Assembly: GCF_001632365.1 (NCBI RefSeq)
Contig: NW_024468518.1
Span: 83,192-110,147, forward strand
Source: Laetiporus sulphureus 93-53
Taxonomy: Eukaryota > Basidiomycota > Agaricomycetes > Polyporales > Laetiporaceae
DNA: 26,956 nt
Reading direction: 5' to 3'
Below, piece by piece: positions 1-10,312 of this stretch (position 1 is its first letter; the number at the start of each line of letters is the position of its first letter). Below the pieces are notes generated by a model, which saw only the letters and a program-made list of their open reading frames with translations, searched no databases and was not told the DNA's origin. A program made the translations under genes and the position numbers.

Positions 1-635
1 AAAAGTAAGATATTATTTATTTAACAATTATGAATGAGACATGATACCGAACTAAATTTTAAAAATATTATGCCAAGACCAGTTTTGATTGGCCCGATCA
101 TCTGTTTCCAGGAGGAAACATTCTGAACACATGCAGCAGCCACCCGGAAAACATCCTGATTTCATCCGGGAATCATGGTGGCAGCATTCTAAAGACATTA
201 TCAATGTTTTCCTAATGCCTTTGCGAAGCAAGCAATGTTTCTCCTGATTGCATACAAGCTGCACATGCCCTTCTCACCGTGGGCACATGATGGATACATG
301 TAGACTGCATTGACAAATCATCTCCAATGTTTCCACAGGAAACACGATCAATAAAAACATCATGTGGCCCAAATGATATGTTGAGAAACATTTTGGACGC
401 ACAGTGATGCCATCAATAATGAGGCAGTGTTGATTCCCACTTGATTCAACCATTTCTATCGGTGGAAACATCCAAAATGTTACTGGAATCATGCCACGTT
501 GATATAAGTGACAGCATCGGGCACAAATCCAAATAACAATTATAATGTCTGCAGAGTTTTTCACCAATGAGAAAGCTGATTTAATTCAAAATGTAACCAG
601 CTACAGTCTCACTGAATCACACAGGAAATATCTAG
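1..635. repeat. AT-rich repeat-like DNA with recurrent TGTTTCC/GGAAACA inverted motifs
   Basis: I see no convincing gene here. The 7-mer TGTTTCC and its complement GGAAACA recur and twice form short palindromes: 103-109 with 114-120, and 328-334 with 338-344. Related words continue to about 740 (for example GATGTTTCC near 727). The short open frames lack any recognisable protein signature. The pattern would fit the edge of a decayed transposable element, or a diverged simple repeat. No terminal repeats or target duplications can be defined because the window begins inside it. Confidence 0.3.
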
Positions 636-921
636 ATGGCATTTCGGCAACATTCAAACTGTTGTCACCATGAATCCAACGGAAACATAAGTCACATCAT
701 TGTGACTGTAGTCACGGTGTGTTCACGATGTTTCCGGTGGAATCACAGGTCAATGCCCCCGGTGAGACGCGTTATACAAGATCCGATCGATATTTTCGGA
801 GGTGAGCGTGATTACGTAATCGGTTCGCGGGGAGGGGATTTTGTCACCAAGCCGCCACAACCTTTCAACAGGACAATCCTCATTCTCATCCTCGCACCTC
901 AAAAGCTCACCATCAGCTACA

Positions 922-1152
922 ATGGCCCGTCGCTCAGCACCACCCGGCTCGGGCCCTGCCTACTACTCAGGCGTGCCCCAGCGCGGTCGACTCGCAGACC
1001 CGAACGAATCCGCATTTTCTGCGTTCATGCGCGAGGAGATCTTCGCGCCCGAGAAGCTACCGGGCAACTTGAGCATCCTGGTCGGCCTGTCGGTATTCCT
1101 TGGAGGGATTGCGGCGATACGGACGTGGGGAGAGTTGATGATTCCGGCGTGA
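922..1152 (+). CDS. Tom6-like small mitochondrial outer-membrane translocase subunit
   Basis: A single-exon 76-residue protein. The N-terminal half is hydrophilic and basic (ARRSAPPGSGP, then a PNESAFSAFMREE segment). One hydrophobic stretch of about 20 residues (ILVGLSVFLGGIAAI) follows, and the protein ends in RTWGELMIPA. Small size, a single C-terminal membrane span and the final 'L-x-P' tail are the layout of Tom6, which stabilises the TOM import complex in the mitochondrial outer membrane. The start at 922 is the first in-frame ATG; the frame is open upstream only from non-ATG codons. Tom6 is very poorly conserved in sequence, so a different small tail-anchored protein remains possible. 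The gene lies on the same strand as the next three genes. Confidence 0.55.
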   Translation: MARRSAPPGSGPAYYSGVPQRGRLADPNESAFSAFMREEIFAPEKLPGNLSILVGLSVFLGGIAAIRTWGELMIPA

Positions 1153-1910
1153 ACGGAGGGAAGGGGAGGTCAGATATGTCCGGTTGTCTTAGACACGCAG
1201 AGGTGGAGTAGAGGTGTTTTAGACGATGCGACTGGCAGAAGGGGTTTCGTGCAAAGTATGTCTCATCCTTGTCTACATCCACTTTCCATACCCGTGCTGT
1301 CATGCACCTCTCTTGTCAGCTCTTCCTGTCCCTTTACCTTACGCAAACTAACTCAATGCGACCCCTCCTGTTAGATGTATATCCACGGGAGAGAATTCGC
1401 TTTGCTGGCTTCCACGCTATCAACCCCACCTCAGTTGTTATCACCTGTCACTCTATGTAATTCCTACTCGCCCAAGTGGCTGGTACCTGGATTTCTCATA
1501 CAATCGCATCTGTTGCTGTACTGCGTATCCACCCCGTTCTGCCTCGGATTCGGCTTAGTCTTTGTCAATAATAAAGAGTACCACGGAACCCAAAATGTGC
1601 CTCGTCTCAGCGTTCTGCCAGCCAATGTGGAGCGTATCCAAGCAAGTCATGTGCAGGTTGGACAAGATGGATTTTGTTGCCAGACAGCTGCAGCTTGGCT
1701 GTGCTGGGCTAGGAGTTGGTCACTTATCAGCATTTGGCCTATCCTTGCAAGCGAAATGATGTAGCCAACTGTTCGCTTGCGATCACCTTCGCGGTGGTAA
1801 ATATTTCCCAATCCGTAACAAAGCGGACAACTTCGAAATCAATGGGAAAGATTTAAAGTGGGCTTGATCATCACCAGCACTCTTCCGCTGGTCTGCTAGT
1901 TGCCTGCACG
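1153..1910. other. Intergenic region between Tom6-like and DUF6914-like genes
   Basis: No supported gene. The short open frames here lack family features. An AATAAA polyadenylation-like hexamer is at 1570-1575, rather far from the stop at 1152. The rest should hold the 3' untranslated region of the first gene and the promoter of the next. Confidence 0.5.
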
Positions 1911-2666
1911 ATGTTAAGTCAGTCTCCAGGCCCCAGCGGGCACGATGCTCTTCCCGATGTCACACATCAGCCTTGCTCGGAGGGAGCGGTAGCGCCTCCG
2001 GGTGGATCTATCACGGATCCACTCCTTGAGGAGGAGTTCCTGCGCGCCCATGAGTGGCTCAGGTGAGTCTGTTGATGTTTTGGCCGGTTGCGCAGCGTCG
2101 AAGTGGCCCTTTATAGAGATAGGCTTGTCCCGAATGACATCTATGCTGCACTGTCCGTCGCGAATGCGCCGGGTAAATTCCACTGGAGCATCTTCCTGTG
2201 TGAGGTGAGCGATCGTCCCAGATAAACGTATTCTAATAGATCTGCCAACCTGTAATTTGCCCTCTAGAGCAATGGATTCGGCCACAAGTTTCACGCGGCC
2301 ACTGACGGCGTGCCAGATGGGCAGTGGAGATACGAGTGCGCGCCGTGGTCCGCATGGAATGACTCGCGGGTGGTCGCCTTCTTCCCAATGGGCGAGATGC
2401 CGCAGGGCCTGGATCACACACACCTGAACGAGTACCTGCAGACGATCCCGATGGAGGTGCCCTCGATCGACCGTCTCTGCGAGCCGCGCTTCACTTGTCG
2501 AGTGTGGTTCAAGGCGGCGGTGCGACTGCTGAACGACGTAGAGATGTTTGTCAGGTGCAGCGATGTCGACGGATTGGAGATGCAGCTCGCGAATCGTGCT
2601 ACGGCTGCACAGTTCTCCGATGGCATAAAGCTCCTCGTCCAGTCGTGTGCCCGACCGTGGCCATAA
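1911..2666 (+). CDS. DUF6914-like fungal protein of unknown function (3 exons)
   Basis: Proposed exons are 1911-2062, 2117-2204 and 2268-2666, giving 212 residues. Intron 1 (54 nt, GTGAGT...TAG) could instead end at 2095, but that would be only 33 nt; both choices stay in frame. Intron 2 is 63 nt (GTGAGC...TAG). The joined protein reads IYAALSVANAPGKFHW, then HKFHATDG and a W-x-Y element, and ends in a helical region with VWFKAAVRLLNDV. The 'short strand, K-(F/Y)-H-W, later Cys/Arg-x-W' order resembles fungal proteins I recall as DUF6914, with no known biochemical role. The first 50 residues are Ser/Pro/Gly-rich and probably disordered. A long reverse-strand open frame over the same bases is a shadow, because only the + frame spans clean splice sites. 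Family assignment is from memory. Confidence 0.7.
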
Positions 2667-3146
2667 TACCCAGTAATCGGCCCGTGGGGAAATGTGGTGA
2701 ATATGCGTACCGTCATCGGGGTAAATTGGCGTCGAGATGTAAGATAGTCCGGTTGGGGTCAATCCAAAGGTCACTATAGCCTATTGCAATAACTCTTCAT
2801 GACGATTATTACACTGGGCAGTGCTTTTTGAGGATTTTTAGTACGCGTAAACCTGACAATATGATAACCATTGTTAGCCACTGGCCTCGTACCCAGGTGT
2901 CTTTACTGACTCTTTTCTACCGAAAAGACTCGGTCTGGCCAGTTAGCCACGTGTTGTGGCCTCGGACGCTTTCAGAGGTTAGGGTTTCCAAATCGTCGCT
3001 TTTGCGGGGCGCCCGTGTTACTTTCCTGCATTCAGGCCGTCGTTCGTTCGTGCACCTCGAGTTACGCTTGTCCTCAATTACGACGCTGGCTCCGAGGGAA
3101 CCATCGACGGTGAGCGCACAGCGCGTATAGGAAGGGTACATTGCTC
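2667..3146. other. Intergenic region upstream of MRH4
   Basis: No gene supported. It separates two + strand genes and should contain the terminator of the DUF6914-like gene and the MRH4 promoter. No clear TATA box was found close to the MRH4 start, as expected for a housekeeping fungal gene. Confidence 0.5.
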
Positions 3147-5628
3147 ATGAGAGGTGCCTTCAGGTTTGGTATTCTGATGCCTCTCCTGGCCTTGCCTCGA
3201 CCTGCGTTTCGCCAAGGTTGCTTGCTTTCGCAACTGTCACAAGGATCCTGTATATCATGCTTTCATACATCTGCTTCTGTTCAGGCCAAGGGCAAGAAGA
3301 GTGCAATAGAGAGAAAGCGAACGCGGAGCATACCGGATGATGATGACCCTGCTGCAGCCTGGAATTCACGTCCATTAGGTGCAGTCGCTTGCCAAAATGA
3401 TGCGTATATGCGTATTGACGTAAAATACGATGTGCGTCACTAGCTTCGCGTAAACGCCTTGTGAAAGACCTTCTACCTCGTTCTGCGGGCAAAGAAAAAC
3501 ATGCCAGACTGATCGTCGCCAAACGTGCAAAAGCTCGTCCTCCACCCCCACCCCCGCCGATCATACCTCCAGTAGTGCGAGACTCGGTTCCTCATGCTGA
3601 TGCACAAGTTGCACGGAAGAATACTGAACATCAGGAACAGGAGATGCTGGAGAAACGACTTGCGTGGAGGGAGGCGAGGGCTAGGAGGGCTGACAGAAGG
3701 ACGGCGGCGCGGGACAAACAGCAAAGTGAATGGATGGCATTAAGGTCCTCAAAATCTCATGCTGCTACCGGCACAGGTCAACGCAAGCCGTCCGCAAGGC
3801 CATTCAGTTCAAAAAGAGAGCTCCACGCAGGTCACACGGTCTCGGAATTTGACCATGAGCATTCAAGGGATGCCGAGAGGGCAGATAGTGGAAGTTCCTC
3901 TACCTCCAAAAAGCCGTCAGTCTACAACCCTCTTGTGGACGAGCTGGATGTCTCCGCACGCGCGGAAACGCTTCGCGCACTCCCCAGGGAGTTCACTGCT
4001 CCTCCTCTGATGGAGGGTCTCCTGACTTCTGTCACCGATTTTCTGGGCCCTGAGGCTCGCCCGACTGATATTCAGTCATTGTCACTCAAGCATCTCTTCC
4101 CGCGGCCACTACCTGGATACCCATCAAACGTGAATGCATGGGGAGCTCCCACCAAGAACAAAAGTGAGTATCTGCAATGCCTGCTGGCATCTGAAACAGG
4201 CTCGGGAAAATCGATTGCGTATCTCTTGCCCATGCTGCAGGACCTGAAGCTTACGGAGCTGCGGACGGACACGCCTCGACCTCAGAATTCCGGCTGTCCC
4301 CTTAATCCGCGCGCACTCGTTCTCGCCCCAACGCATGAGCTCTCAAGGCAGCTGTCCAGTTTTGCGAAGGCGCTCTTGCATCACATCAAGCTGCGGGTGC
4401 TATGTGCGTCCAAGTCGAATACGCCGAGCACGCCCTCGCGGAACGTTTCTTCTGCCAAAATGGCAAAGGAGATGGACGAGTTGATCAAAGGCTCTTCGGC
4501 TGGGAAGGTGGAAGAAAAGCACGCCGCAGAGGATCATGCTGTAGATATAGTGGTCGGGACGCCATCGAAGATTCTGGAGATGGTGAAAGGGAGGGGATGG
4601 GACCATCAGGTGACGCTTGAGCAGGAGCCCAACGTGTGGGAAGGGGAGGGAAAGCGGCGACTTTCGACAGTGGGCAAGCCGGAAATGAGCTTGGAAAGCA
4701 TCGAATGGGTGGTCATCGACGAAGCTGACGTTCTGTTCGGTCAGTGTTCATCGCCTCTGGCCAAGCCGGTACATAGTGACATTAATCGTGCGCAGATCCC
4801 GACTTTCAGGCAGACACCAAGTCAATTCTCTCCTCCATCAGCGAGGCGCGCAAGCAACCGCTTGACTTCCCTTCGGTACCTGCAACACCATCCTCCCCCG
4901 CACCACTCAACTACCCGTTCAACCTTCTATTGAGCACCGCTACCATCCCCTCCGCTCTCGCCTGGCACCTAGATTCGTACCATCCCAGCCTCATACGCCT
5001 TGCCTCACCAAATCTCCACCGCCTCCCGTCGACGCTCAGGACCGAGTACGTCGGCTGGACCGGTGGAAACCGCAATGTCGACATCGAAAAGCGGCTGCGC
5101 AATGTATGGGCGCAGGATGTGCCTAAGCGACGCAACCGCAAGGTGCAATTCTCGAAAGTGCTCGTCTTCTGCAACAAAAGCACGCGCGTCGAGGAGCTCG
5201 GACAATACCTTACGGAGAAAGGCATCCCGAATGTCGCGCTGACAAGCACGAGCGAGACGCGGAAGTGGGGCTCGAATCACCACCTGGATGGGTTCCTTAG
5301 GAAACACGGCCATACAGCTAAAGATGAGAAGCTCGCCAGCGAGCCGAGTCTGGAGCAATCCTCTTCATCCGATGCCCCTGCGTATACTCAGCAGCCTCAT
5401 GTAATGATCACCACGTCGCTGCTGTCCCGAGGACTGGACTTTGCGCCGGAGATCAAGCATGTCTTCATCGTGGACGAGCCGCGGAACATGGTGGACTTCC
5501 TGCATCGCGCTGGACGCTCGGGACGTGCAGGCGAACTCGGGAAGGTGGTCGTCTTTGGTAAGACAGAGGGGAGGGGCTCGAACAGAACGAAGATTATGCG
5601 CAAAAGGGTTGGCGCGCTCCTTGCGTAG
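3147..5628 (+). CDS. MRH4: Mitochondrial DEAD-box ATP-dependent RNA helicase MRH4
   Basis: Exons are 3147-3378, 3444-4739 and 4796-5628, giving 786 residues; introns are 65 nt (GTGCAG...TAG) and 56 nt (GTCAGT...CAG). The N-terminus is a mitochondrial presequence type (basic, hydrophobic, FHTSAS near residue 45), followed by a charged, proline-rich linker. The helicase core shows a Q-motif region (PTDIQSLSLKHLF), Walker A ASETGSGKS, motif Ia LAPTHELSRQ, GTPSKILEM, DEAD box VIDEADVLF, STATIPSA (motif III), ITTSLLSRGLDF (motif V) and HRAGRSGRAG (motif VI). Intron 2 falls inside the aspartate codon just after DEADVLF. The family acts in mitochondrial large ribosomal subunit assembly. The long insert between the GTPSK motif and the DEAD box and the linker make the protein bigger than yeast Mrh4, as is common in basidiomycetes. 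No breaks were seen. Confidence 0.95.
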
Positions 5629-6934
5629 ATTGCCTACCATTATAGATCTCAGCACTAGACTCTCTAAGACAGATGTATGCGCATGACCTCTTGCTATATG
5701 TTTGCCATAACGCTACTCCACTCTGTTCCGGTGTGCACAGTTTCAGCGTCGTGTCTCTTCACGATAAGTATGCTTCATCGCAGGTGCTATTGAGATGAAG
5801 ATAGATACAAGCGCTTGATCATGATATTAAGGGCTGGTGAGATAGTGGGTCTGATCACCTCGTGGTCCATGCAACTACACCCCCCCTCCTCCTCTGACCT
5901 TAAAGCATCTCATGTTCTTTCGCTGTCGCAAGCAGCAATGTCTTTACTATGCCGTCAGACCTCGTACGCTCTGCTCTATTAGAGAAACTCAAAAAACACG
6001 TATCTTACTCAACAAGTCTCACAATCCGCGATAACCTCTAAAAGGAACAAAACACGACCGTGATACGGCCATTAAATATTAATGTCTGGCTCTATCAAAA
6101 TGAAAATCAACCGGTCGGAGTAGGTGCCAATCCCGAGGCGGCCGCGTTGCAGCGGTGCAACAGCTGCGGCTCGGAGAGGCTGAGGACAGCCAATGGAACG
6201 CAATAGCATAGGTGATAATTACCTCCAAGGCCAACCACCTGGTATCCAGGTTGCGATGCCTTGGTGTATCCCGTGATTTTCTACCTTTTGCGTTGCAGCG
6301 TTGCATATGCAAATAACTGATGAAAGTCATGCGGGTTCGTGATGCGCTTGTGGCTGATGGACTCATCCGCACGTGATCGCGTATCGCGCTCTACCACTCG
6401 TGGAACTGAGTCGCCTGCTTGGCGTCCCATTCAGAACAGACCAGCAGAACAGGTCAGATAACGCGAAGCCTTTTTTCACAAAGGCGAACCGCTGCAAAAT
6501 GTGCATGCGTGGTGGCTGCTACTAAGGGCTGATCATTTCTATGATAGGCGACTTTAAGCTGCTTCGTGAAGTAACTTCCCTTGCACGGGCCCTGGTCATT
6601 AATCATTCCTTGCTCTCTCGCGTAGTCAAGTCTGCGGCAATTGGTCCCAATCGGAGACGCATATTCTACTTTTGATGTGTCTCGGGTTTGATATCGCTTC
6701 GGTGAGTGATTCTGGTGGAGCACAATTGCTCTGAGCACAACCCTGTCGGCAATCTCGCAGCGCTCCAACGTATCGCGAGCCCTGTATAGGCAATCGTGAT
6801 TCGTGGGAGCTCTGGCGCGTGGCTGGCTTCGCGACTTCTATCTGCTGATGGACATGTCCATTCAAGTGGATTTCCGGTACCGGTACGCGATAAGGAACAC
6901 TGCATAGCAGAAGGGCGCCAAGTCATTCAGCCGA
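5629..6934. other. Intergenic region between MRH4 and the permease gene
   Basis: About 1.3 kb without a convincing gene. It contains a C-run near 5880, a CG-rich patch around 6130-6180 with a small GTTGCA/TGCAAC inverted repeat, and only unsupported open frames. The right end is the permease promoter. Confidence 0.5.
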
Positions 6935-6940
6935 TATAAA
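6935..6940 (+). promoter_or_regulatory. TATA box of the permease gene
   Basis: TATAAA lies 84 bases before the proposed permease ATG (7024). A start site about 30 bases downstream would leave a leader of some 55 bases. A four-codon ATG frame at 6942-6956 would then lie upstream of the transcript and not act as an upstream open frame. Confidence 0.45.
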
Positions 6941-7023
6941 CATGGGAGCTCCGTGATAAGAGGTGCTACTCGCCTGCTGTACTTCCTGTACGTCGTCGCC
7001 TCGTCTGAGACGCTCGGTACAGC

Positions 7024-9481
7024 ATGGGCTCAGCAAATAAGCTTGCAAGGTAAGAGTAAACATCTTCATTGTTTCATGGAAGGGGAGCTCATTCAATTAT
7101 GGCTAATGCCAGACAGCGGCAAGAGGGAGCAGACGCTCTTGAACTTGCGCGACTGGGATACAAGCAGGAGTTTAAGCGTGCCTTCTCTCCACTAGAGGTC
7201 TTCGGCCTTGTCTTCAGTATCTTCGGGCTCTTCCCCTCTATCGCGTGCGTACCCTGTTCTGAAGATTCCTGCCTCAACAGCGAATGTGTGAATTTTCTTT
7301 TATCTTCTGAGCTGATGCGTTCCTTTGTCCATCTAGGTCGGTGCTCACTTATGCCCTACCAAACGGAGGACCTGTCTCGATGGTCTGGGGCGTAAGTGGC
7401 GATATGTTGGGAAATCTTCTGACCGCTCAGTATCAGTGTCCTATAGTGGGCCGTCTGCAGCTTCTTCCTCCTGCTCATAACACTCTCCCTCGCCGAACTT
7501 GGATCCGCTGCGCCCACCTCCGGTGGGCTTTACTACTGGTCGTTCAAGTTTGCTTCTCCTAGATGGCGGAGGTTGCTATCGTGGATCGTTGGATGTGAGC
7601 AACCATGATCATCGAGCGCAACAGAGTTTGATGTTCCTCTGTGATAGACTCTAATACAATCGGCTTGATCGCCGGGGTCGCTTCTGTCGATTGGGGATGC
7701 GCGGTTCAATTGATGGTGAACTTCTTCGGAACTCTAGTTTTCAGTTGGTCCGCTTTAGTTAACAAACCGCGACCAGGCAGCAGTCAGCATTGGACATAAT
7801 CAGGAGTTTTCCGCAACCACGGGCGAAACATAGTATGTGCTCACATACTGCGTTCACATTGCTGCCACCATTGATTACTGGGCCAGCGCCGTATTTGTCT
7901 TGATCTTGCTCCTGCATGCTATGATATCATCCTTAGCCACTGCGGTGGTGGCTCGCTTGCAGACCGTCTATGTTGTGCTGAACGTCCTGTGCGTTTCTCA
8001 CTGAATTCGAAAGATCGGCGCTAATCGGTATACACCTTCATTCAGGCTGTGCCTCGCAATCATCATTGCGCTGCCCGCTGCAACACCTGCAGAGTATGTC
8101 AACTCTGCTAGCTACGCGTTCGGTGGTTTTGTCAACTGTAAGCGGATTTGCCGGCATATCTCTAAAATCAACACATACTGATGCTGGTCATCGATTATAG
8201 TCACTGCCTGGCCGGACGGCTTTGCATTTGTGTTGAGCTTCCTCGCACCTCTATGGACGATCTGTGCGTATAGCCCGATGACACCGTGTACTCGATCTCT
8301 GAGCCAGAACTAGCCGGATTCGACTCGGCACTCCACATAAGCGAAGAGGCATCTAACGCCAGTGTCGCGGTTCCGTGGGCCCTTATTAGTGCCACGAGTG
8401 TAGCGGGAGTATTGGGATGGGGTGAGCGTTGTCTGCCTATCTTGATCAGACTTAGTGTTTGAACCTTCGCTTCGTAGCAATTAATGTTGCGCTCGCCTTC
8501 CGCATGGGAACCGATCTTGAGAGTATTATGAACAGCCCAATTGACCAGCCAATGGCCGTCGTAAGTATCGTCACTCGTTCTGTTGACGAAGAGCCTCACC
8601 TTGTTGACTCTGCTCCCTGTAGATCTTGTACAACAGTTTCGGACAGAGGGGTACATTGGCAGTGTGGTCCGTTGTCGTCGCTGTACAGTAGGCTTCCTAC
8701 GCATTGCTTCGCGACCGATGCAGCTCAGTCTCACTTTGCCGCTTTTAGGTTCTTTATGGGAACAAGCTCAGTAAGCATCAATGTTCTTCGTTCAGCACAG
8801 TCACTATCTCATCGTCTCCTCAGCTTCTCGCCTCCTCTCGCCAGACCTTCGCATTCGCACGCGACGGAGGTCTCCCCTTCTCCAACATTCTCTATCGCGT
8901 GAACCCATACACGAAGACACCGATCAACTGCGCCTGGTTCGCCGCATTTATCGCAGGCCTGCTCGGGCTGCTCGCTTTCGCAGGCGATGCCGCGATCTCG
9001 GCGGTCTTCAGTCTCGGAGTAGTCGGACTCTACATCGCGTACATTATCCCCATCATCAGCCGCTTCGCGGGCGGCACGCGGTGGAGGCCGGGGCCGTTCT
9101 CGCTCGGGAGGATGGTGAGCGACGCGCCTCTCTGGTTGAATGCGTTGGCTGATGCGTTTCGTCCATTCGTAGGGGTTTCCTGTGGCTGCCATCGCACTGG
9201 CGTGGATGTTCTTCTCCATCGCCATCCTCCTCTTCCCGTCCGACCCTGCCCCGGACGCGCCAAACATGAACTATACGGTCGTGGTGCTCGGCGGCTGGCT
9301 CACGCTGTGCCTCGTGTACTATTACTTCCCCGTCTACGGAGGTGTGCACTGGTTCCGTGGGCCTATCGCGAACGTGGACGTTGGCGCTGGTGACGAGAGC
9401 GACAGCAAGGAGGTGGAGAAGGCGGGGATCGAGGAAGAAGGCAGCAGCGTAGATGAGAAGCGCAACTCGGCGGAAGACTGA
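7024..9481 (+). CDS. Amino acid/choline-type permease (APC superfamily, fungal ACT family), 15 exons
   Basis: Exons: 7024-7049, 7113-7244, 7337-7391, 7447-7594, 7648-7715, 7777-7832, 7887-7988, 8046-8137, 8201-8263, 8314-8421, 8478-8560, 8623-8687, 8749-8770, 8824-9114, 9173-9481. All introns are GT-AG, mostly 50-63 nt, and the joined frame gives 539 residues. It starts MGSANKLAR, followed by ALELARLGYKQEFKR, the usual lead-in to membrane segment 1 (FSPLEVFGLVFSIFGLF). Hallmarks are ASVLTYALPNGGPVSMVWG, SLAELGSAAPTSGGLYYW, the SFLAPLWTISGFDSALHIS segment and RQTFAFARDGGLPFS. About 12 membrane spans are expected, with a charged Glu/Lys/Ser-rich C-terminal tail. The family imports amino acids, GABA, polyamines or choline across plasma or vacuolar membranes; the substrate cannot be read from sequence. 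An in-frame ATG at 7099 would start the protein if intron 1 were retained. No breaks were seen. Confidence 0.93.
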
Positions 9482-9655
9482 TGTCTGGATGCGATGCGAC
9501 GGTGTTCTCGACATCGTTGTGGTAATTCGAAGAGCGTGATCTGTGTTGATGGATCCTCCTGAGAGCTGTACCCTGTAGGAAGACAGTAAATCAACAGAAT
9601 CGCGTTCCGCGATAGCCACAGAGAGGCGATACGTTGATTTCAGCCATCAGAGACT

Positions 9656-10012
9656 CTAAGATACAATGCCCGCATCTGACAACGAAATCTGCGCAGTCAG
9701 CGAGCCTGCACCGTGAAAATCTAGAGGAATCGCCGTGTCATCCATAATGACAATGCCATTCATCCTGTCGTCCCAGCCAAGTCCCTCGCGACACATCTCT
9801 CCATCAAACAATCCAGCCATCGCGCGGAACGTCTTTATCCTCACCACCGCACCGCGTCTCGGGCCTCGGCCAATGCTCTTCACGACGGAAAACGCCTGTC
9901 GTCTTCGACCCAGAGGAAATCCGCTCCCTGTGTGGGTATCCGGTTCTGAGGAAGACGAGGCCCGCCGAGCAGCGCGTAGAGGAGAGTTGTCTGTTGCGTG
10001 AAACATTGTCAT
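9656..10012 (-). CDS. Unrecognised short open frame, doubtful
   Basis: An open frame of 118 codons from the ATG at 10012. The N-terminal half is Ser/Arg-rich; the last half is more protein-like (KTFRAMAGLFDGEMCREGL, then a DDRMNGIVIMDD segment). I recognise no family. It lies between the permease 3' end and the FunK1 repeat region, and could be a real small gene, the last exon of a decayed gene, or chance. No introns or promoter could be assigned. Confidence 0.2.
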   Translation of the reverse strand: MTMFHATDNSPLRAARRASSSSEPDTHTGSGFPLGRRRQAFSVVKSIGRGPRRGAVVRIKTFRAMAGLFDGEMCREGLGWDDRMNGIVIMDDTAIPLDFHGAGSLTAQISLSDAGIVS

Positions 10013-10056
10013 GAGCTGGACGGCGGGCAACAATCCAGGATGTGCCAACGGCCGAC

Positions 10057-10273
10057 GCGCTTGTGGCGTGTGCACGCGATTCACGCGTGATGTCCGTCGA
10101 GTCGGCCACTTGGATAGACGCTTTGTACATGGTCTTCACGGTGACACGAGCCAGGCACTTCACTTTAAACGTGGTCTACATTGAATGCTGGAACAAACAT
10201 TGTATATAAAACATTCATTACGACATTACCAATCATTGAATGACCATCCAGGAGTATGGATCTCGCTATGAGA
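10057..10273 (+). repeat. Direct repeat R1 flanking the FunK1 pair
   Basis: This block matches 15702-15897 in the same orientation. Shared landmarks are GCGCTTGTGGCGTGTG at the left, TGGATAGACGCTTTG, TCTTCACGGTGACACG, AATCATTGAATGACCATCC, and GGATCTCGCTATGAGA at the right end. R1 carries about 20 extra bases in the middle. In R2 the block lies upstream of a FunK1 gene; R1 lies downstream of copy A. It may therefore be the 5' flank of a lost array member. Confidence 0.8.
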
Positions 10274-10312
10274 TAAGTTGCCATAATTGAAGGCGAGGGG
10301 GAAAAGCGGGAC

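Noticed and set aside
1914..2774. Long - strand open frame (286 codons) opposite the DUF6914-like gene
   Set aside because: The + strand gives three exons with good splice sites and a fungal-like protein. The - frame has no recognisable motif and is an antisense shadow.
3141..3443. Reading through intron 1 of MRH4 as a separate 100-residue protein
   Set aside because: Splicing 3379-3443 joins a mitochondrial presequence to the helicase in frame, and the unspliced frame ends just after.
6942..6956. Four-codon upstream open frame before the permease
   Set aside because: It starts two bases after the TATA box, so it is probably not transcribed.
8314..8330. GGATTCGACTC resembling a tRNA B box
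   Set aside because: It lies in permease exon 10 and no cloverleaf or A box fits around it.
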